Shown: positions 1 to 13,300 of the stretch, piece after piece | Layout of the letters: every line of letters begins with the position of its first letter | Numbering within the stretch: the first letter of the stretch is position 1 | NCBI RefSeq assembly: GCF_001625305.1 | Contig: NW_017803713.1 | Span: 261,949-325,948, forward strand | DNA length: 64,000 nt | Reading direction: 5' to 3' | From: Branchiostoma belcheri | Lineage: Eukaryota > Chordata > Leptocardii > Amphioxiformes > Branchiostomatidae | The notes under the pieces: model-generated | Told to the model about the DNA's origin: nothing | What the model saw: only the letters and a program-made list of their open reading frames with translations | The model's database searches: none | Translations under genes and position numbers: made by a program

Positions 1-782
1 TTTTGAGCCGGGGGGGAGGGCCACGGAAAAAAAATTTTACCGGACCATTTTGCACCAGCCCTCCCCCCCCGGTAAATATCGTACAGTCCCTAACCATGTT
101 CAAATGCAACAACACACTAATTTGATTAGCTGGCTTTTGGATTCGAAAGGAAAAAAAATGAAGCAACGAGGGGAAAATTGTATGATAGCCCCAATTTTAG
201 GAAACATGAAGTCAACATACCAGGCTGGTTTGTAATTCAAACAATGAATTTTTAACTCTTAATCAAACCACTATGCTGGAAAAACTAACAACTAGGAAGA
301 CAAGGACTAAAAATATTCAACTGTTGGGACCAAAATATGAGCATTTTGGATTTGATTCAGAACCTGATTTTTTTTTTCCACAAAAATATGAAGCGGGCGA
401 ATTTATTAAATTGGTAATGTCTATGTAAATTTAATGTCAATCTTTGAGGCAACATGCACTGTAGTTCCAAAGTATTGAATTCCATTTATGATTGATTCTT
501 CCATTTACCTCAAATTCTGACCACCCTTGGACATGAAAGCTTTCTATGCTAGCTATGGTTTGCACGCACAATAGCACATCCATACAAATGCCATCTGTTA
601 CACTTGAGTGATAAATTTTGCATGAATGTCTATTTGCGTATGTCCTTGGATTTCATAGCTGGTTTCACAATGATTACTAAAAATCTTATTATTGCCTTGC
701 CTGAATAGGCAGGCTGCCATTAGCAGATATGTGAAGGAGAAGTGCTTTATGTATACACACATTGTAACTGACTTGTATTCTT
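1..782 (+). other. EIF4G2 intron sequence, left edge
   Basis: No exon recognised. Positions about 105-417 faintly resemble an older copy of the ggccacacc MITE (tggcttttggattcg, then ttattaaattggt) but without clear ends. Confidence 0.4.
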
Positions 783-1112
783 ACACCAATTTTATTTGTT
801 GGTTCTCGGATTCGCCTCTTCATTTTTTTCTGATTTACCAAAAAAAAAAGATTCTGGTTCTAAATGAACTAAAAAATGATCATATTTTGCTCCCAACGGT
901 TCAGGAAAGTCCTTCCTACAGTTTTTCCATTTAGTATCAATGCAGTGGTTTGATTAAAAGTTCAAAATTCAATATTCAAATATTAACCCAGCCTTTAAAA
1001 TGTGCTGACTTTATGGCTCCTATTGTAGCATCTAGACCTGTTTTTTTCGCCCTGTTGCTTCATATTTTTTATGAAAAAAATCTGAGAACCCACAAATTAA
1101 ATTGGTGTGGCC
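783..1112. mobile_element. Second copy of the same Harbinger-like MITE
   Basis: Internal sequence and right TIR (aaattaaattggtgtggcc) match the copy at 3163-3536. The left terminus has lost its GGCC bases. Ends 123 bp before EIF4G2 exon a. Confidence 0.65.
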
Positions 1113-1235
1113 TAAACACTTTCTGCTCAAGTGCTATGCATTATGGGTGTTGCACAGGCGTAGTATGTTATGCCAACGTGCTGTGAGAAAAATGCTGTAC
1201 ACTAACAATTCTTCTTTTCTACTTCTTGGTTGCAG

Positions 1236-1338
1236 AATTCTCAACAAGCTCACCCCCGACAGGTTTGACAAGTTGTTTTTGGAACTCCTGAATGTGGGGA
1301 TAGAGAACAAGCTAATTCTTAAGGGTATAATACTTCTG
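1236..1338 (+). CDS. EIF4G2: EIF4G2 exon a (start of MIF4G)
   Basis: Codes ILNKLTPDRFDKL...ILKGIILL, the first MIF4G helix pair. Acceptor ttgcag, donor gtaagt. The first base completes a codon from an exon left of the window. Confidence 0.95.
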
Positions 1339-4300
1339 GTAAGTCCTGAAAAATCTGCATTTTTATGATATACAAAAACAACTGCACATTCCAATAAGCC
1401 GTAGCTTATTATTAATTATTAAGCCCACAATGTCCAGAAAAATAGGAAAGTTGCTACCCATATTTCAGTAGACTTGTTAAGCTGTGGTCACATACATTGT
1501 ACTATGTATATATACAGTGATTTTTTTCTGCCATGATATGTCATATGGTTGACAACGAAAATACATTGTATTTTGATTTTCAACCCATTTCTTTTAAAAT
1601 TTGCTATATATTTTCCAATCACTGCAGAAAACTTGTAGGTGCATTGTATAATTTAGGTGGAAACAAAACGTGATACAATCACCTTTACAGGTGTCCCTTG
1701 CATACTGTGTGAAGTGTGGTAGAAAGCATCTTAAACCCCATGTATAACCTCTTCACTGTTTGTTCCACAGGTATTCGAAAAAGCCATAGATGAGCCCAAA
1801 TACTGTTCTATGTATGCACAGCTCTGTCGTAGACTATGTGACGACGCGCCCAACTTTGACGATCCAAACAAGTCAGGAACTACAGTGAGTCCTTTCAACT
1901 ACATGATGTTAAAATCTGGAAACATTTGTAAAGCAAATTAATATTATTTTAATGTTCACCTTCCCATGGTTTAGCCTAACAAATTGTATATTGTTCTGTT
2001 TATTCTTACTCAAACACATTCATATGTGGCCACTCCTCTTCAACTCTGTTCTGCAACTTGCTACATAATGTAATCCAACACCACAAGGTGTCCTCTACAT
2101 ATAACATCAGTTACCATGGCGACAGACATCTGGTCCGGGTCATTGACCTTTCTTATTTGGGAGAAATTAAACAGTGCAAAAAATGTTGTTGTTTTTTCTC
2201 TCTGTTAGGAAGTGCCTTGGTTTGTTTATTTCAGCAAAGCTCACACTTGAAATGTTTTCTCCTTTCCCAGACCTTTCGCCGGTTGTTACTGAATAAGTGC
2301 CAGGATGAGTTTGAGAACAGATCCAAGACTTTTGCTGGTAGGTAATCTAAGATTTGCAATGTTGCAATCATATTGTTGTGTTTTTTTTCCAAAGTCAGGG
2401 GTCGAAATGCCTCTTCATATGCAAGTTTGTGCATGTAAATTTGGTGCTGTGCAACTAATTTTTGCCAAGTAAGCTTTATCTGCTGTTACTGCCGGTAGAA
2501 ATATTCAATAAAGAACTGAAAAGGTAACAATACCCAGTAGTGCTGGTTTACAGAAACTAGCCTGAAGATTTTTCTTATTTGCTTTAAAAGGTTTTGTTTT
2601 GAATCACTTGCTTTGGTCATTATCAAGACTACACAGTGGATACTATAGTTACTACATGTACATGTACTTTAAATTTGGTTATGTAACTATTATTTTTGGG
2701 GAGTGCAAGTATTTTTGTTTTGGTACAAGTATTTTTTTTTCATCTGCACTAGTGCAAGTTGACCACAAAATGTATTCTGACCCCTGGAAGTATTTTGGTG
2801 ACAGCATATTATGTTTTGTAAGATCTTGCTGCACGTTTCTAACCTTAATGCCTTTGATTTGTCCTTGATTTAGCTTTTGACAGGGACGATGGCCCTCTCA
2901 CCCCTGAACAGAATGAACAGAAGATGGTGGCCAAGCGCAAGATGCTTGGTAACATCCGGTTCATCGGTCAGTACACTCAGATTTTCTATTTTAGCTAATG
3001 TTGTCTTGTTGTCCTACTGAAGTAGCCATATGATCTTTATTGTGCTAATTATGAGTTATGTCACAAATAGATTTCTAACAAAGCTTTATGTCTACAAAAT
3101 ATCTTGCTTGTTGGTAGTATTTTAGCATTGCCTCAAATTGTTGTGCAGTTTTCAATACTTAGGCCACACCAATTTAATTTGTTGGTTCTTGGATTCGCCT
3201 CTTCGTTTTTTTCTGATTTGCAAAAAAAAAAAATTTGATTCTGGTCCTGAATCAACTGAAAAATGCTCATGTTTTGCCCCCAACAGTTGAGGAAAGTCCT
3301 TTTCTTCCTAGTTGTTACAGTTTTCCCATCTATCATTGCAGTGGTTTGATTAAAAGTTCAAAATTCAATGTTTAAATTTTAACCCAGCCTTTTGTGTTGA
3401 CTTAATGGCTCATTCCATAGCATTTAAGCCTATAATAGGATGCCTAGACCTGTTTTTATTTTTATTTTTTTTTGCCCTGTCGCTTCATATTTTTTCTGAA
3501 AAAATCCGAGAACCAACAAATTAAATTGGTGTGGCCTTACAGATATTTCTTCATCAGAGATAATTTGATCCAAGGTAATTTTTTCTCTCCACAGGTGAAC
3601 TGGGAAAGCTTGACATGCTTTCCGAAGCCATTCTACATAAATGCATTAAACAGGTACTGCTCTCTATTTCTATATTGTAATTGTTTAATATAGTTATAAA
3701 AGTTGGCTATTCCATGTTGAATCACCACAATTCATGTTGGAAAGAATCCAAAGTATGAATAATTATAAATAAGTGCTGGAAAATTAATTTTGCTAAAATG
3801 AGTATGTAAGAGTAGAATAAAGCATAGAAGTTTTGAAGTGTGTAAGTGAAGGTACGTATGTCATACACAACCAAAAGAACAATATTTTACAATGGATGTT
3901 GACAATCTACAAAAACTTCCCAATGCACGAAATCACTAGATGATCCTAGATGTGAAAGTCTATCTTTCACGGCAGCTTCTGGAGAAGAAGAGGACGGAGT
4001 CTGTGGGGGACCGAGCCGAGGACCTGGAGTGCCTCTGTCAGATAATGCGCACCTGTGGGCGTCGCCTTGATCATGACAAAGCAAAGGTAAGGGTCATTGT
4101 ACAACAACTACAGTTCTTTTTATTTTATTCACATGGATTATGATCATTAGATAGCAAACACAAATGTGCTTATAAGATTCTTTGGTCAAAAACATATAAA
4201 ATACCGGTTGAAATTATACAAAATGTGTAACGAAGATAAAACGAAAGCTACTATTGTCACAGTTGATGTCAGCAGCAGGGTTGGGCAAGTAGCGAGAACA

Positions 4301-7300
4301 CGAAGTTAAAATTAATTTGTGTTGTTAGCCATTAGGACAGGGAAGTAGTCGTCACCTGAAAACCAGAAAAATGTAAAAAGTTACACTCCTCCAGTCCTCC
4401 CTATTTTTACCTTGCGTCCGCTGGGTTCTGTAATTCAGACATGGGGTTGTCAAAGGAATTTTTTTTGGTTGTTCTAAGCACAAGAAAGATGATTTTAACT
4501 CCCTATTAGGAAGTGGTTATGTCATCACAGAGAATGAAAATGAATGAATAGACCCATTCTTGTACAGAGTTGCGCCACTTGCAGTCAATTGACGACCCAA
4601 ATCAGATTTTTGAGACAAAATGACAGTACTAGAAAAACATGAGAAAGAAAACCTCTTCTAGTACAGATCCCATTGTTAATTGCCTGTATGCTAAACCAAC
4701 TTTTTTAACTGTTGCTACATAGAACAAAACAGTGTTTGGTGTCCCCAATATCATTCTTGTTTAATTTCCTAACCAATACAGAAACCTGCTGTAGCAGGTT
4801 GAAGGGTAGGAAGCAAGTAAGATGTACGCTTGAAGTAATCCATGTTTCTCTCCCGTCTGCAGTCCCTGATGGACCAGTACTTTGACCGTATGCGGACGCT
4901 GGCGGGCAGCTCGGAGCTCCCGTCACGGATCCGGTTCATGCTGGAGGACTGCATCGAACTGCGGGGCAACAACTGGGCTCCCCGCAAGATCGCCTTGGAC
5001 CAGGGGCCGCGGACCATCCAGCAGGTCCGGGAGGCCGCAGCCAAGGTAGCCGGCAGGGTTGGTGTTCTAGTGTTACAAATAAGCACTTTCTTACACTGTT
5101 AAAGCACTTCTGCACTCAAGGTAGCAGGCAGGGTTGGTGTTCTACTAGTGTTACAAACGTGCACCTTCTTACATTGTAAAGCACTTCAATTTGCACTCTA
5201 GTCATCTTAACCCTGTAGCAGTTTGTGTTAATTAAAAGCTAGAGGAAGTGTTTCTATTATGTATCTATCAGTATGGAGGCCTTGCAAAGGTGCTCTTGAA
5301 CAACCTGTTCCACCAGACCTTCCACTATGTGGAAAATTGTCACAAATAAGTAAAAATTAAAGCTTAAGATTTGCAGGTTGCATAATTTTTTCTTCAATCT
5401 GCAATATTGAGAATGTCTGCTAAATGCAGACTGCAGGTGAGTATTTCTAACACTGAATACCACCTCTCAGGTACATGGAGTGTACTACCCTCCCCCTGAG
5501 TACGGGCGCCGCCATCAGGGGAAGGATTTCTTCGGCGGCTCCATGAAGCAGCTCCGTGCCCAGCGGGACATGGGCGGCCTGTCGGACGTCTTCGGCGGCC
5601 CCCAGGGGATCATAGGTACGCTTTTCTGTCGACTCTTTTTGGATGTAGGGTTCTTTCTTTATCCCGGGCCATCAAAGTTTTCCGGAAATATTTGTCCAAC
5701 CCTGGCCGGCCTCCCCAAGGCTTCAGTTTGTATTCTTGTGTCCTTTCTAAAAATGTTTTTAATGTGAGAGGGATTTAGTGTTGAGGCTAACCTGAACACT
5801 GGAGAGGTGGTGTCACAGCTTTACTTTACCAACTTACTGATAGACATGCTACCAGTCAGACACCACTTCAGGTTTCTCCCCAGATATTCTTAGGGGAGAG
5901 GTGCTCCTTAATTGGTTGATAAAAAATCAGCAAATTTTCATGAAAATACTAAGAGAAAACCCTAAATTTGAACATTTGGTAGTGGTGCTAGGATTTTGGG
6001 GAGAGGGGGAACACCCTTGCTTCTAGATAAGTAGCAATGCCTGAAAAGTGGCAGTCACACCAATATGATTGTTTCTGAAGATTGAAAACATTAGGCTTAA
6101 ATTGAGAGGTCTTTTTTTTTCTTCTTTCCCCAGGGGATGCTGGGATAGGGACTGGCCCCGGCGTCATCCAAGACAACCACGATGACTTCCCTGCCATCAA
6201 CTGGCAGCGTAATGGTAACATGAGGAACCAGCAGAACACAGGTACGAACTGTAGGTCAAACTGTAGGTCAAAACTTCAATCATGGTAGAAACCAGTTTTA
6301 CACCCCCGAATATAAACAACTGCCTCATTAAAACAACTGTCATACATACAGAACCTAACCCTGAGCACCAACCAACTAACGTTGGCTGGAGTTCAGGAGC
6401 AGTTTGACCAGATCTATAGGCGCTAGGCCAGTTCTACCTTTTTATAGAAATCGAGTTGAATTTGCGTCAAATTTGACTGCCAACCATGACCTATTGGGGG
6501 CACTGTTGCTATATATTCATTTATTTGGCTTTATGTGACGGGGCCAGTAAGGAAGCACACACTGTATCTCAGGGAAGAATAATGGATTCTTTAAACATTT
6601 CTACTTTGCTTTCAATTGATGACATTGAGACTTTTCGCTGTTTCTCGTGTTGGTCTCTCTGTCTTGTACTCATGTCTAAGTAAAGCTCTATAATATTAGG
6701 CAACTCGGTACAATTAGTTGTGAAGGTACCACGCTGGTTGTGATGACTACCATGCTAATTCTGAGAGGCCTGGGACGTCACCTGAGGTTGTCATGTGGAT
6801 GACCACTCGTGCGTCTGGCCTCTTTGAGAATGTTTCATTTGTTCTGATACCAGCATGGCTTAATATCATGGTCAGATTGCTCCCAAAACAGGGCTCTAGC
6901 CAGCACCAGTTTTTCCGTCAATTGCTGGAACTTTGCGGTGTGACAGAAATTTTTTTAAACCTATCCGTCCACCTTGACAGACAAAATTAACAAAAATCTT
7001 GGGCAAGAAAATGAGAACATCGGACCACCAACAACCACTCTCAGCATCATGATTTGCCTGTCAAAATGTGGGAAATTGTGTTTTTGAAGGCTTGAAAGTA
7101 AAAAATTTCTGCTAGATTGCGAGTGTCATCTCCAAATCTGAAGATGAACCTGGGCTGACAGAAAAACTTTTCAAGCTGGCTAGAGCCACAAAACTTCAGC
7201 CAACCTTACTCTGGTTGGAGGTTGTGGGGAGGTTCTGAATGTGTGACAGGTGCTTAAACCAGAGGACAAGACCTATATAGTGTTGGACTTGTCTGATGTC

Positions 7301-10300
7301 AGTTTCTTGGTCTGTGTGTGTGTTATGTGTTAGCAGTGCCTGCTGCTGCTGTCCCCCATTTTCATGACAACTGGTCATTCCCTGAACTTGTCCCGCCCAG
7401 GCCAACAATCTCTCCTGTCCAGCAAGGTCTGGCACGTCCAGTCTCTCCTCTCACTTAACAAATCTTCCTCAAGATTTTACTCTGTCCTATATATCCTATT
7501 AATTCCTGAACTCATCTTTATTTTCAAAGACAAATCAAGTTGTACTACTGCATAGTTTTTTTTTCCAGATGTTTCAAGTGATATCCATCACTCTTCATCA
7601 CAGTGTTACTAAAATGAATTGACAGAACTAGTCAACACTAATCACGTGTAAAAAAAAACTGGGAAAAACAGTTGAATGTCAAAGACTATATCACTGTTAA
7701 TAGTGTTATGTAATTGAAGAAGAGTGAGGGATGTCACTTAAAACACCTGGAAGGAATCTCTGTAACTTACTGTAGTACAGTTTGAATTGTCTTTGGATAT
7801 TTATGTTTAACTTTAAACTTTAAATCTATGTTTCTTTTCTTTGTTTTTTCTCTATACATTTTGTGTAAGTTTCCCTTTTTTCTGTGTGTATCCTTTTGAT
7901 TGTCTTTTAATCCTTGTTTCTCTTTTGTTTGTTCCTTAAAGTATTCTATACATTGTCTTCAGGTTTTCCATATCTTAAGTTCCTGTGTATTTTTACAATT
8001 TTTTAAAAATTTCATTGTCCCTTATGTTATAAATTATTAGGTGGCAACTGGAAAGTTCATGACATGTTGTATGTCTTTTAATTAATAAGAAGAACTATTG
8101 TTTTGAACATGCCATAATATTATCTTTCTCTATTTCTCCTTGCGTGCCTGGTTATAAACGTTTTGAACTTTTTGAACATGCCATTATATTATTTCTGTCT
8201 TTCTCTCCTTCCGTGTCAGGTTATAACCAGTTTGTGGGTGGCGGGGGCGGGAACCAGAGACAGGAGGGCGGTTATAACCAGTACCAGCAGCGCAACGCCA
8301 ACCAGCAGCAGCAGAACAGCCTCCCACCTCGGTCAGTTTCATACTTACAATCCTGCCTGACAGTGTGCATGGCTCAAAATACTGCATCTTATACATGTAA
8401 TTAGTGCACACAAATTTGAAGCTGTGCACCCAATTTTTTTTTTCTTTGGGTGTACCAATGGACCAATTTTCATAGGTTTATACATGTAAAGATGTTAAAT
8501 GTATCATAGTGTAATATACAGCATTTTTAACATCTAAGTGTCAGAAAAAATAGAATCTTGTTATTATTAGTGTAAGGGGTTGAAAATGACACTTTTTATG
8601 CATATTGTAAGAGGCCATCGTCTTTGAAGTTTTTGTGGCCAGCATGTTAATCTGGTTATGCTAATTCGAGGCTTTGATGATAGGAACATTAAGGACCTGT
8701 CGTATGGGTGCGAAATATTGTGTTGTTCCCTTGCTAGACGACTGTCTGCATTGCAATATGTGTCCAGTCTGTGGTTTGACAATAAAAGCTGGGTGTTCGG
8801 TGGGTTGAGAGAACAGTCTAGGAGACAGTCTGAGACAGAGACAGCTTGAGGGAAGGTTACTGAAGAGACTGTCCCAGCCCATCGTCTCCCGTGCGTGCGT
8901 AACGGCAATGCCTGTGTCCTGCGTGTGTTCTTGCTAGCCCTGTAGTTAGTTCCCCGTGCAGCATCCACTTAAAAGAACCTGGTGAATTCCACCTCGGTTA
9001 CATTAGTACTTTTCTTTAGAAATGAAACATAATTAATTTTTGCTGACATTCTTCTTATTAGAATTTTTTTTATGGTGCTCCCAAAAATTTTTTTCTGCAT
9101 CCAGTTTTTTAGTTTGGGTGCACCAACTACATGTATTCCCAAAAATGAATTTCGATCCCTACACACCTCTAACTCGAAAGAACCATTCACAGAACTACCA
9201 ATAGGAGCTCTTCATACTTCCCGAAATGTAAAATCTCAGAATTTTGTTCAACAATAATTTGTTTCGTAAAATGTTAAATGGAATTGTCTTCAAGTTGTCT
9301 ATTTTGGTATAGACCTTTGTTCAGTTTTGATCCATGAAGTTTAATGATTTAATTTTCTTTCTACAGTTTTATGAAGAAGAACCAGTTTAACTCTGGGGAG
9401 ATCAGCCTTCGCCCCACCAAGGACTCCATGGTCTTCAAGCCCCAGGGGGGGTTCATGCCCCCCAGCAGCAAGCCCTCCCAGGGGGGCACCCCCCCCTCAG
9501 GCTCACCAACCCCCATCATGATGCAACCCCCCACCATACCCATCCAACAAGCCAAGTCCTCAGGAGACAAGAGCAAGAAGGACAAGAAGCAGCCTCCACC
9601 TTCCAAGGAGGACCTCAAGAAGTTGACTGTGAGTCACTAAAAACACACAACACAAACTTGTAAAGAGGCCTATCTTCTTTATTTCATTGGGATTTAAACT
9701 TCTTTGTACCTCTCAGTCTATGTAAAATAGAGGTATTGTTTTTGGTGTGTCTGTGTGTGTGTTTCCGCACATTTGTAGTCAGCATAAATTCAGCATGCCT
9801 TTATGGATTGTGATGATATTTGGTATGTTGGTAGGTCGTAGGAAGACAAAGGTCAAGGGCAAATACGGGCCTCCTGGTGGCTGACCTTGGTACTGCAGCA
9901 GAACTTCCATTTTTTGTATATTTCGTCCTGAATCAGTCTCAATTGTTATTCCCAGGAGGAGATGCTGACTGAGTATCTGAACACTAAGACCGTAGACGAA
10001 GCTGTTCGGAGCGTACGCGACATGCGCGCTCCGAAGAAACACCTGCCGGAACTGACGTGTCACCTGATGACGCACGCGCTCAACAGGGAGGACAGCGACC
10101 GTGAGGCCATCAGCGACCTCATCGCTGCCCTCAAGAAGGACGGCGTCATTTCTTCTGAACATTTCATCGAGGTAGGCTCGGGTTTGAGTATGATTCAAGA
10201 GACTTCCAAGATGAGAACAGATCTGCCCAAGTCAAATGCAAAACTTTGGCTTCATATGTAGAACTATAGCAGGATGATAGTCAAATAATGCAAATAATGC

Positions 10301-13300
10301 CTCAGAAAGTCAAATACTTGATGCTTAGATTTTATTTCTAAATAGCACTCCAGCTACATGTGTATGTAGTGAAATCAGTATATCTGTAGGTGCAAGGTTC
10401 TAGGGGTTAGGGGGTCTCTTGCAGCAGTTTTCTTGCAGGGGTTTGACTTTGAGGGTCTCCTTCAGCAGTTTTTTTACCTGTGTACAATGTACTTTGTGAT
10501 TTCATGTGTTTGAGGGTCTCCCACAGCATTTTTTTTACCTTAGTACTTTGTGATTTTAATGGTTTATATCAACTGTTTTCTGATCTGCATACATTGGCTC
10601 TGTGTGATTTCAGGGGTTTGAGGGTTTCCTAATGCAGTTCTCTGACCTACATACTTTGATTTTATGGGTTTGAGGGTCTCCCACAGCAGTTTTTTGACCT
10701 GAGTACTATGTGATTTCAGGGTTTGAGAGTCTCCCACTGCAGTTTTCTGACCTGTACTATGTGATTTCAGGGTTTTGAGGGTCTCCTGCAGCAGATGTCT
10801 GACCTGGAGAATGACGTCCCTCTGATCAAGTCCTACACCGCTGCCTACGCTGCACGCGCCGTGAAGGATGACCTCGTGCCGCTCACTGATGTTGCACAGG
10901 TAGCTGCTGTGTTCTCTCATGTCAACTTTCATACATTATTACAGTACTTCACTCCAAGGGAATGAAGTGTGTTTTTTTTTTGGCTTTGTGTGTGTGTTTC
11001 TGTGTTTCAAAATAATATATACCCAAAGCAGCATTGCACGAAAAGGCAAAAAATCTCATTCTGCCTTCCTTGTTCCCTGCCCCCCTCCCCAGCCCATGGA
11101 GAACGGAGCCCACTATCCGCTGTTCCTGCTGGTTCTACAGCAGCTGCACAAGCTGTCCGGCCGGGACCAGCTGGTCACCGTCTTCACAGACAGCAGGATC
11201 AACATGGTCAAGATGCTGCCTGGTATGCACGGGTTTCACTTTCCAGTACCAATTTGAAAGTGGGATCATGTGGCGTACCGTTAGTGTTAGGCTCAGACCC
11301 GTCCCGGATTTGAATCCTGCCCGATACCACCAATCTTGTGCCCTTGGGAAAGGCACTTTACACGACTTTCCACACTTCACTCAGGTGTAAATGGGTATCC
11401 AGCTTTAGTAGTATTTACATGTAGCTTTTCAATAGTGAACATTGCTGGATATAAGTCGAAATTCTGGATGAATAACCTTCATAAGCATAATATAACATGT
11501 CCATTTTGAATGTATAAGACTGAAATGTACAGTTGTTATGTTTACCAAAGGAAGACATTGTTTTTGCTCTGTTTCCTCTTCTTCTCCAAACCGATAAGGT
11601 TAATGACCTGAACCAGGCATCTGTCACCATGGTAACTGGTGTTGGGTTACATCGTGTTGCAATTGTATAGCAGGAAGAATTTATACTCCTGTCTGACCAT
11701 ATATACCCGAGGTATGAATGTGTGAGTAAGAATTAACAGAACAGACCATACATGTATGCGGAGGTGAACATTATGCATTTTACTATTAATTTTTTTTTCC
11801 CCAGAAATTGACCAAAACAAAGAGAAGATGATGGGAATCCTGGAGGGGAAGGGTCTGAGTTTCCTGTTCCCCCTGCTGCGCATGCAGGCAGAGCTGTGGA
11901 AGGCTCTCCAGGCCGACCCCACCCCCGCCGCCATCTACAAGTGGATCAAGGACAACGTGGAGACACGACTACACACGGACCCCGGCTTTGTCAACGTGCT
12001 CATGTCAAGGTTAGGAGAGAAACTTACTGACCTTTTTATGCTTACTGAAGGAAAACATACTGTTTTTGCTCTGTTTCTTCCTCTTCTTCTTCTCCAAACA
12101 GTGACCTCTGACCCGACCAATGACCTGATTTGTTGATGTCTGTCACCACGGTGACTGGTGTTGGGTTACATAATGTTGCAATTTCATGGTCTGCTCTAGA
12201 CTCCTGTCACCATATACTTGTAGTACATGACATTGTATGCAAATGTGATTAAGAATTAACAGACCGTATTCGAAGGTAAACATTATGCATTTGCTTTGCA
12301 AATGTTACTTCTCTAGTTTATGTTTACCGTTATGTTAACCGAAGGAAAGCGTATTGTTTTTGCTGTTTCTGCTTCTTCTACTCCAAACAAATGAGTCTGC
12401 AGTCTGCATTTTGCAGAGACGTTTTCAATATTGCAGAAGGAAAATTAAGCAGCCTGCAATTTTGCCGTATGGAAAAAATTAGACTATGGGTTCAATGGTC
12501 ATGAAGACCTTTTGTGATTACTACTAACTAGTCTAACGGGGGGTGTCCTAATTCCGACCTACCCCTAATTCCGTACTAGTTTGAAAAATCCTTGTCGCCG
12601 CGCTATGCATGGGAGCACGTGCCTATAAATAACCACAAGAATGGACAAAGTTTCTGTGTTGATATCGGTATTCTCACAAAGTTTGTTCCAGTTCGCACGC
12701 TCCGATAACAGACGATTGAAAAATCTGTATAAATTCGACGCTTGTTCGGGGGTTGACGAGCGTGTTAAAAAACGCAGCTTTGATTTTGAAACAGCCGCTT
12801 TGGAGCAAGTAGCGTAATGGTACAAAGAAGACTTGTTTGGGACAGAAAAATAGTTATAGATTGTTTTAGTCATAATTTGTGTATTTTAGATACCTAACTC
12901 TCTCCTCAGATTGGCCTTTGTTAGATACTAGGTCGGAATTAGGGCACCCCTTTTGCGATAGAACGTTCCACCGGCAGAATGACGAAAAACCTGCCGTAAG
13001 TTTCGCGAACCATTACGCTTGGGTGCAAGGCGCCACACTAAAGTGAAATACACAGCTATTTAGCTTTAATCGTTGTTATCTTTATCTGTAAATATTATAG
13101 CTCGTGTTAGGCGGGTTTTTGGTGAGACAAACCATTACCAAAGGTATGTGCGTTTGCATGGAACATAGGTCGGAATTAGGACCCCTCCCGTTAATGTAGT
13201 TAGTAGTTTTGCATGAATTTTCAAATTCTGTGTAAAATGTTTGCCAACATGCAATTTTGTATATGCCATGGGATCTGGACTTGTGTGTATTTGCAGGAAG

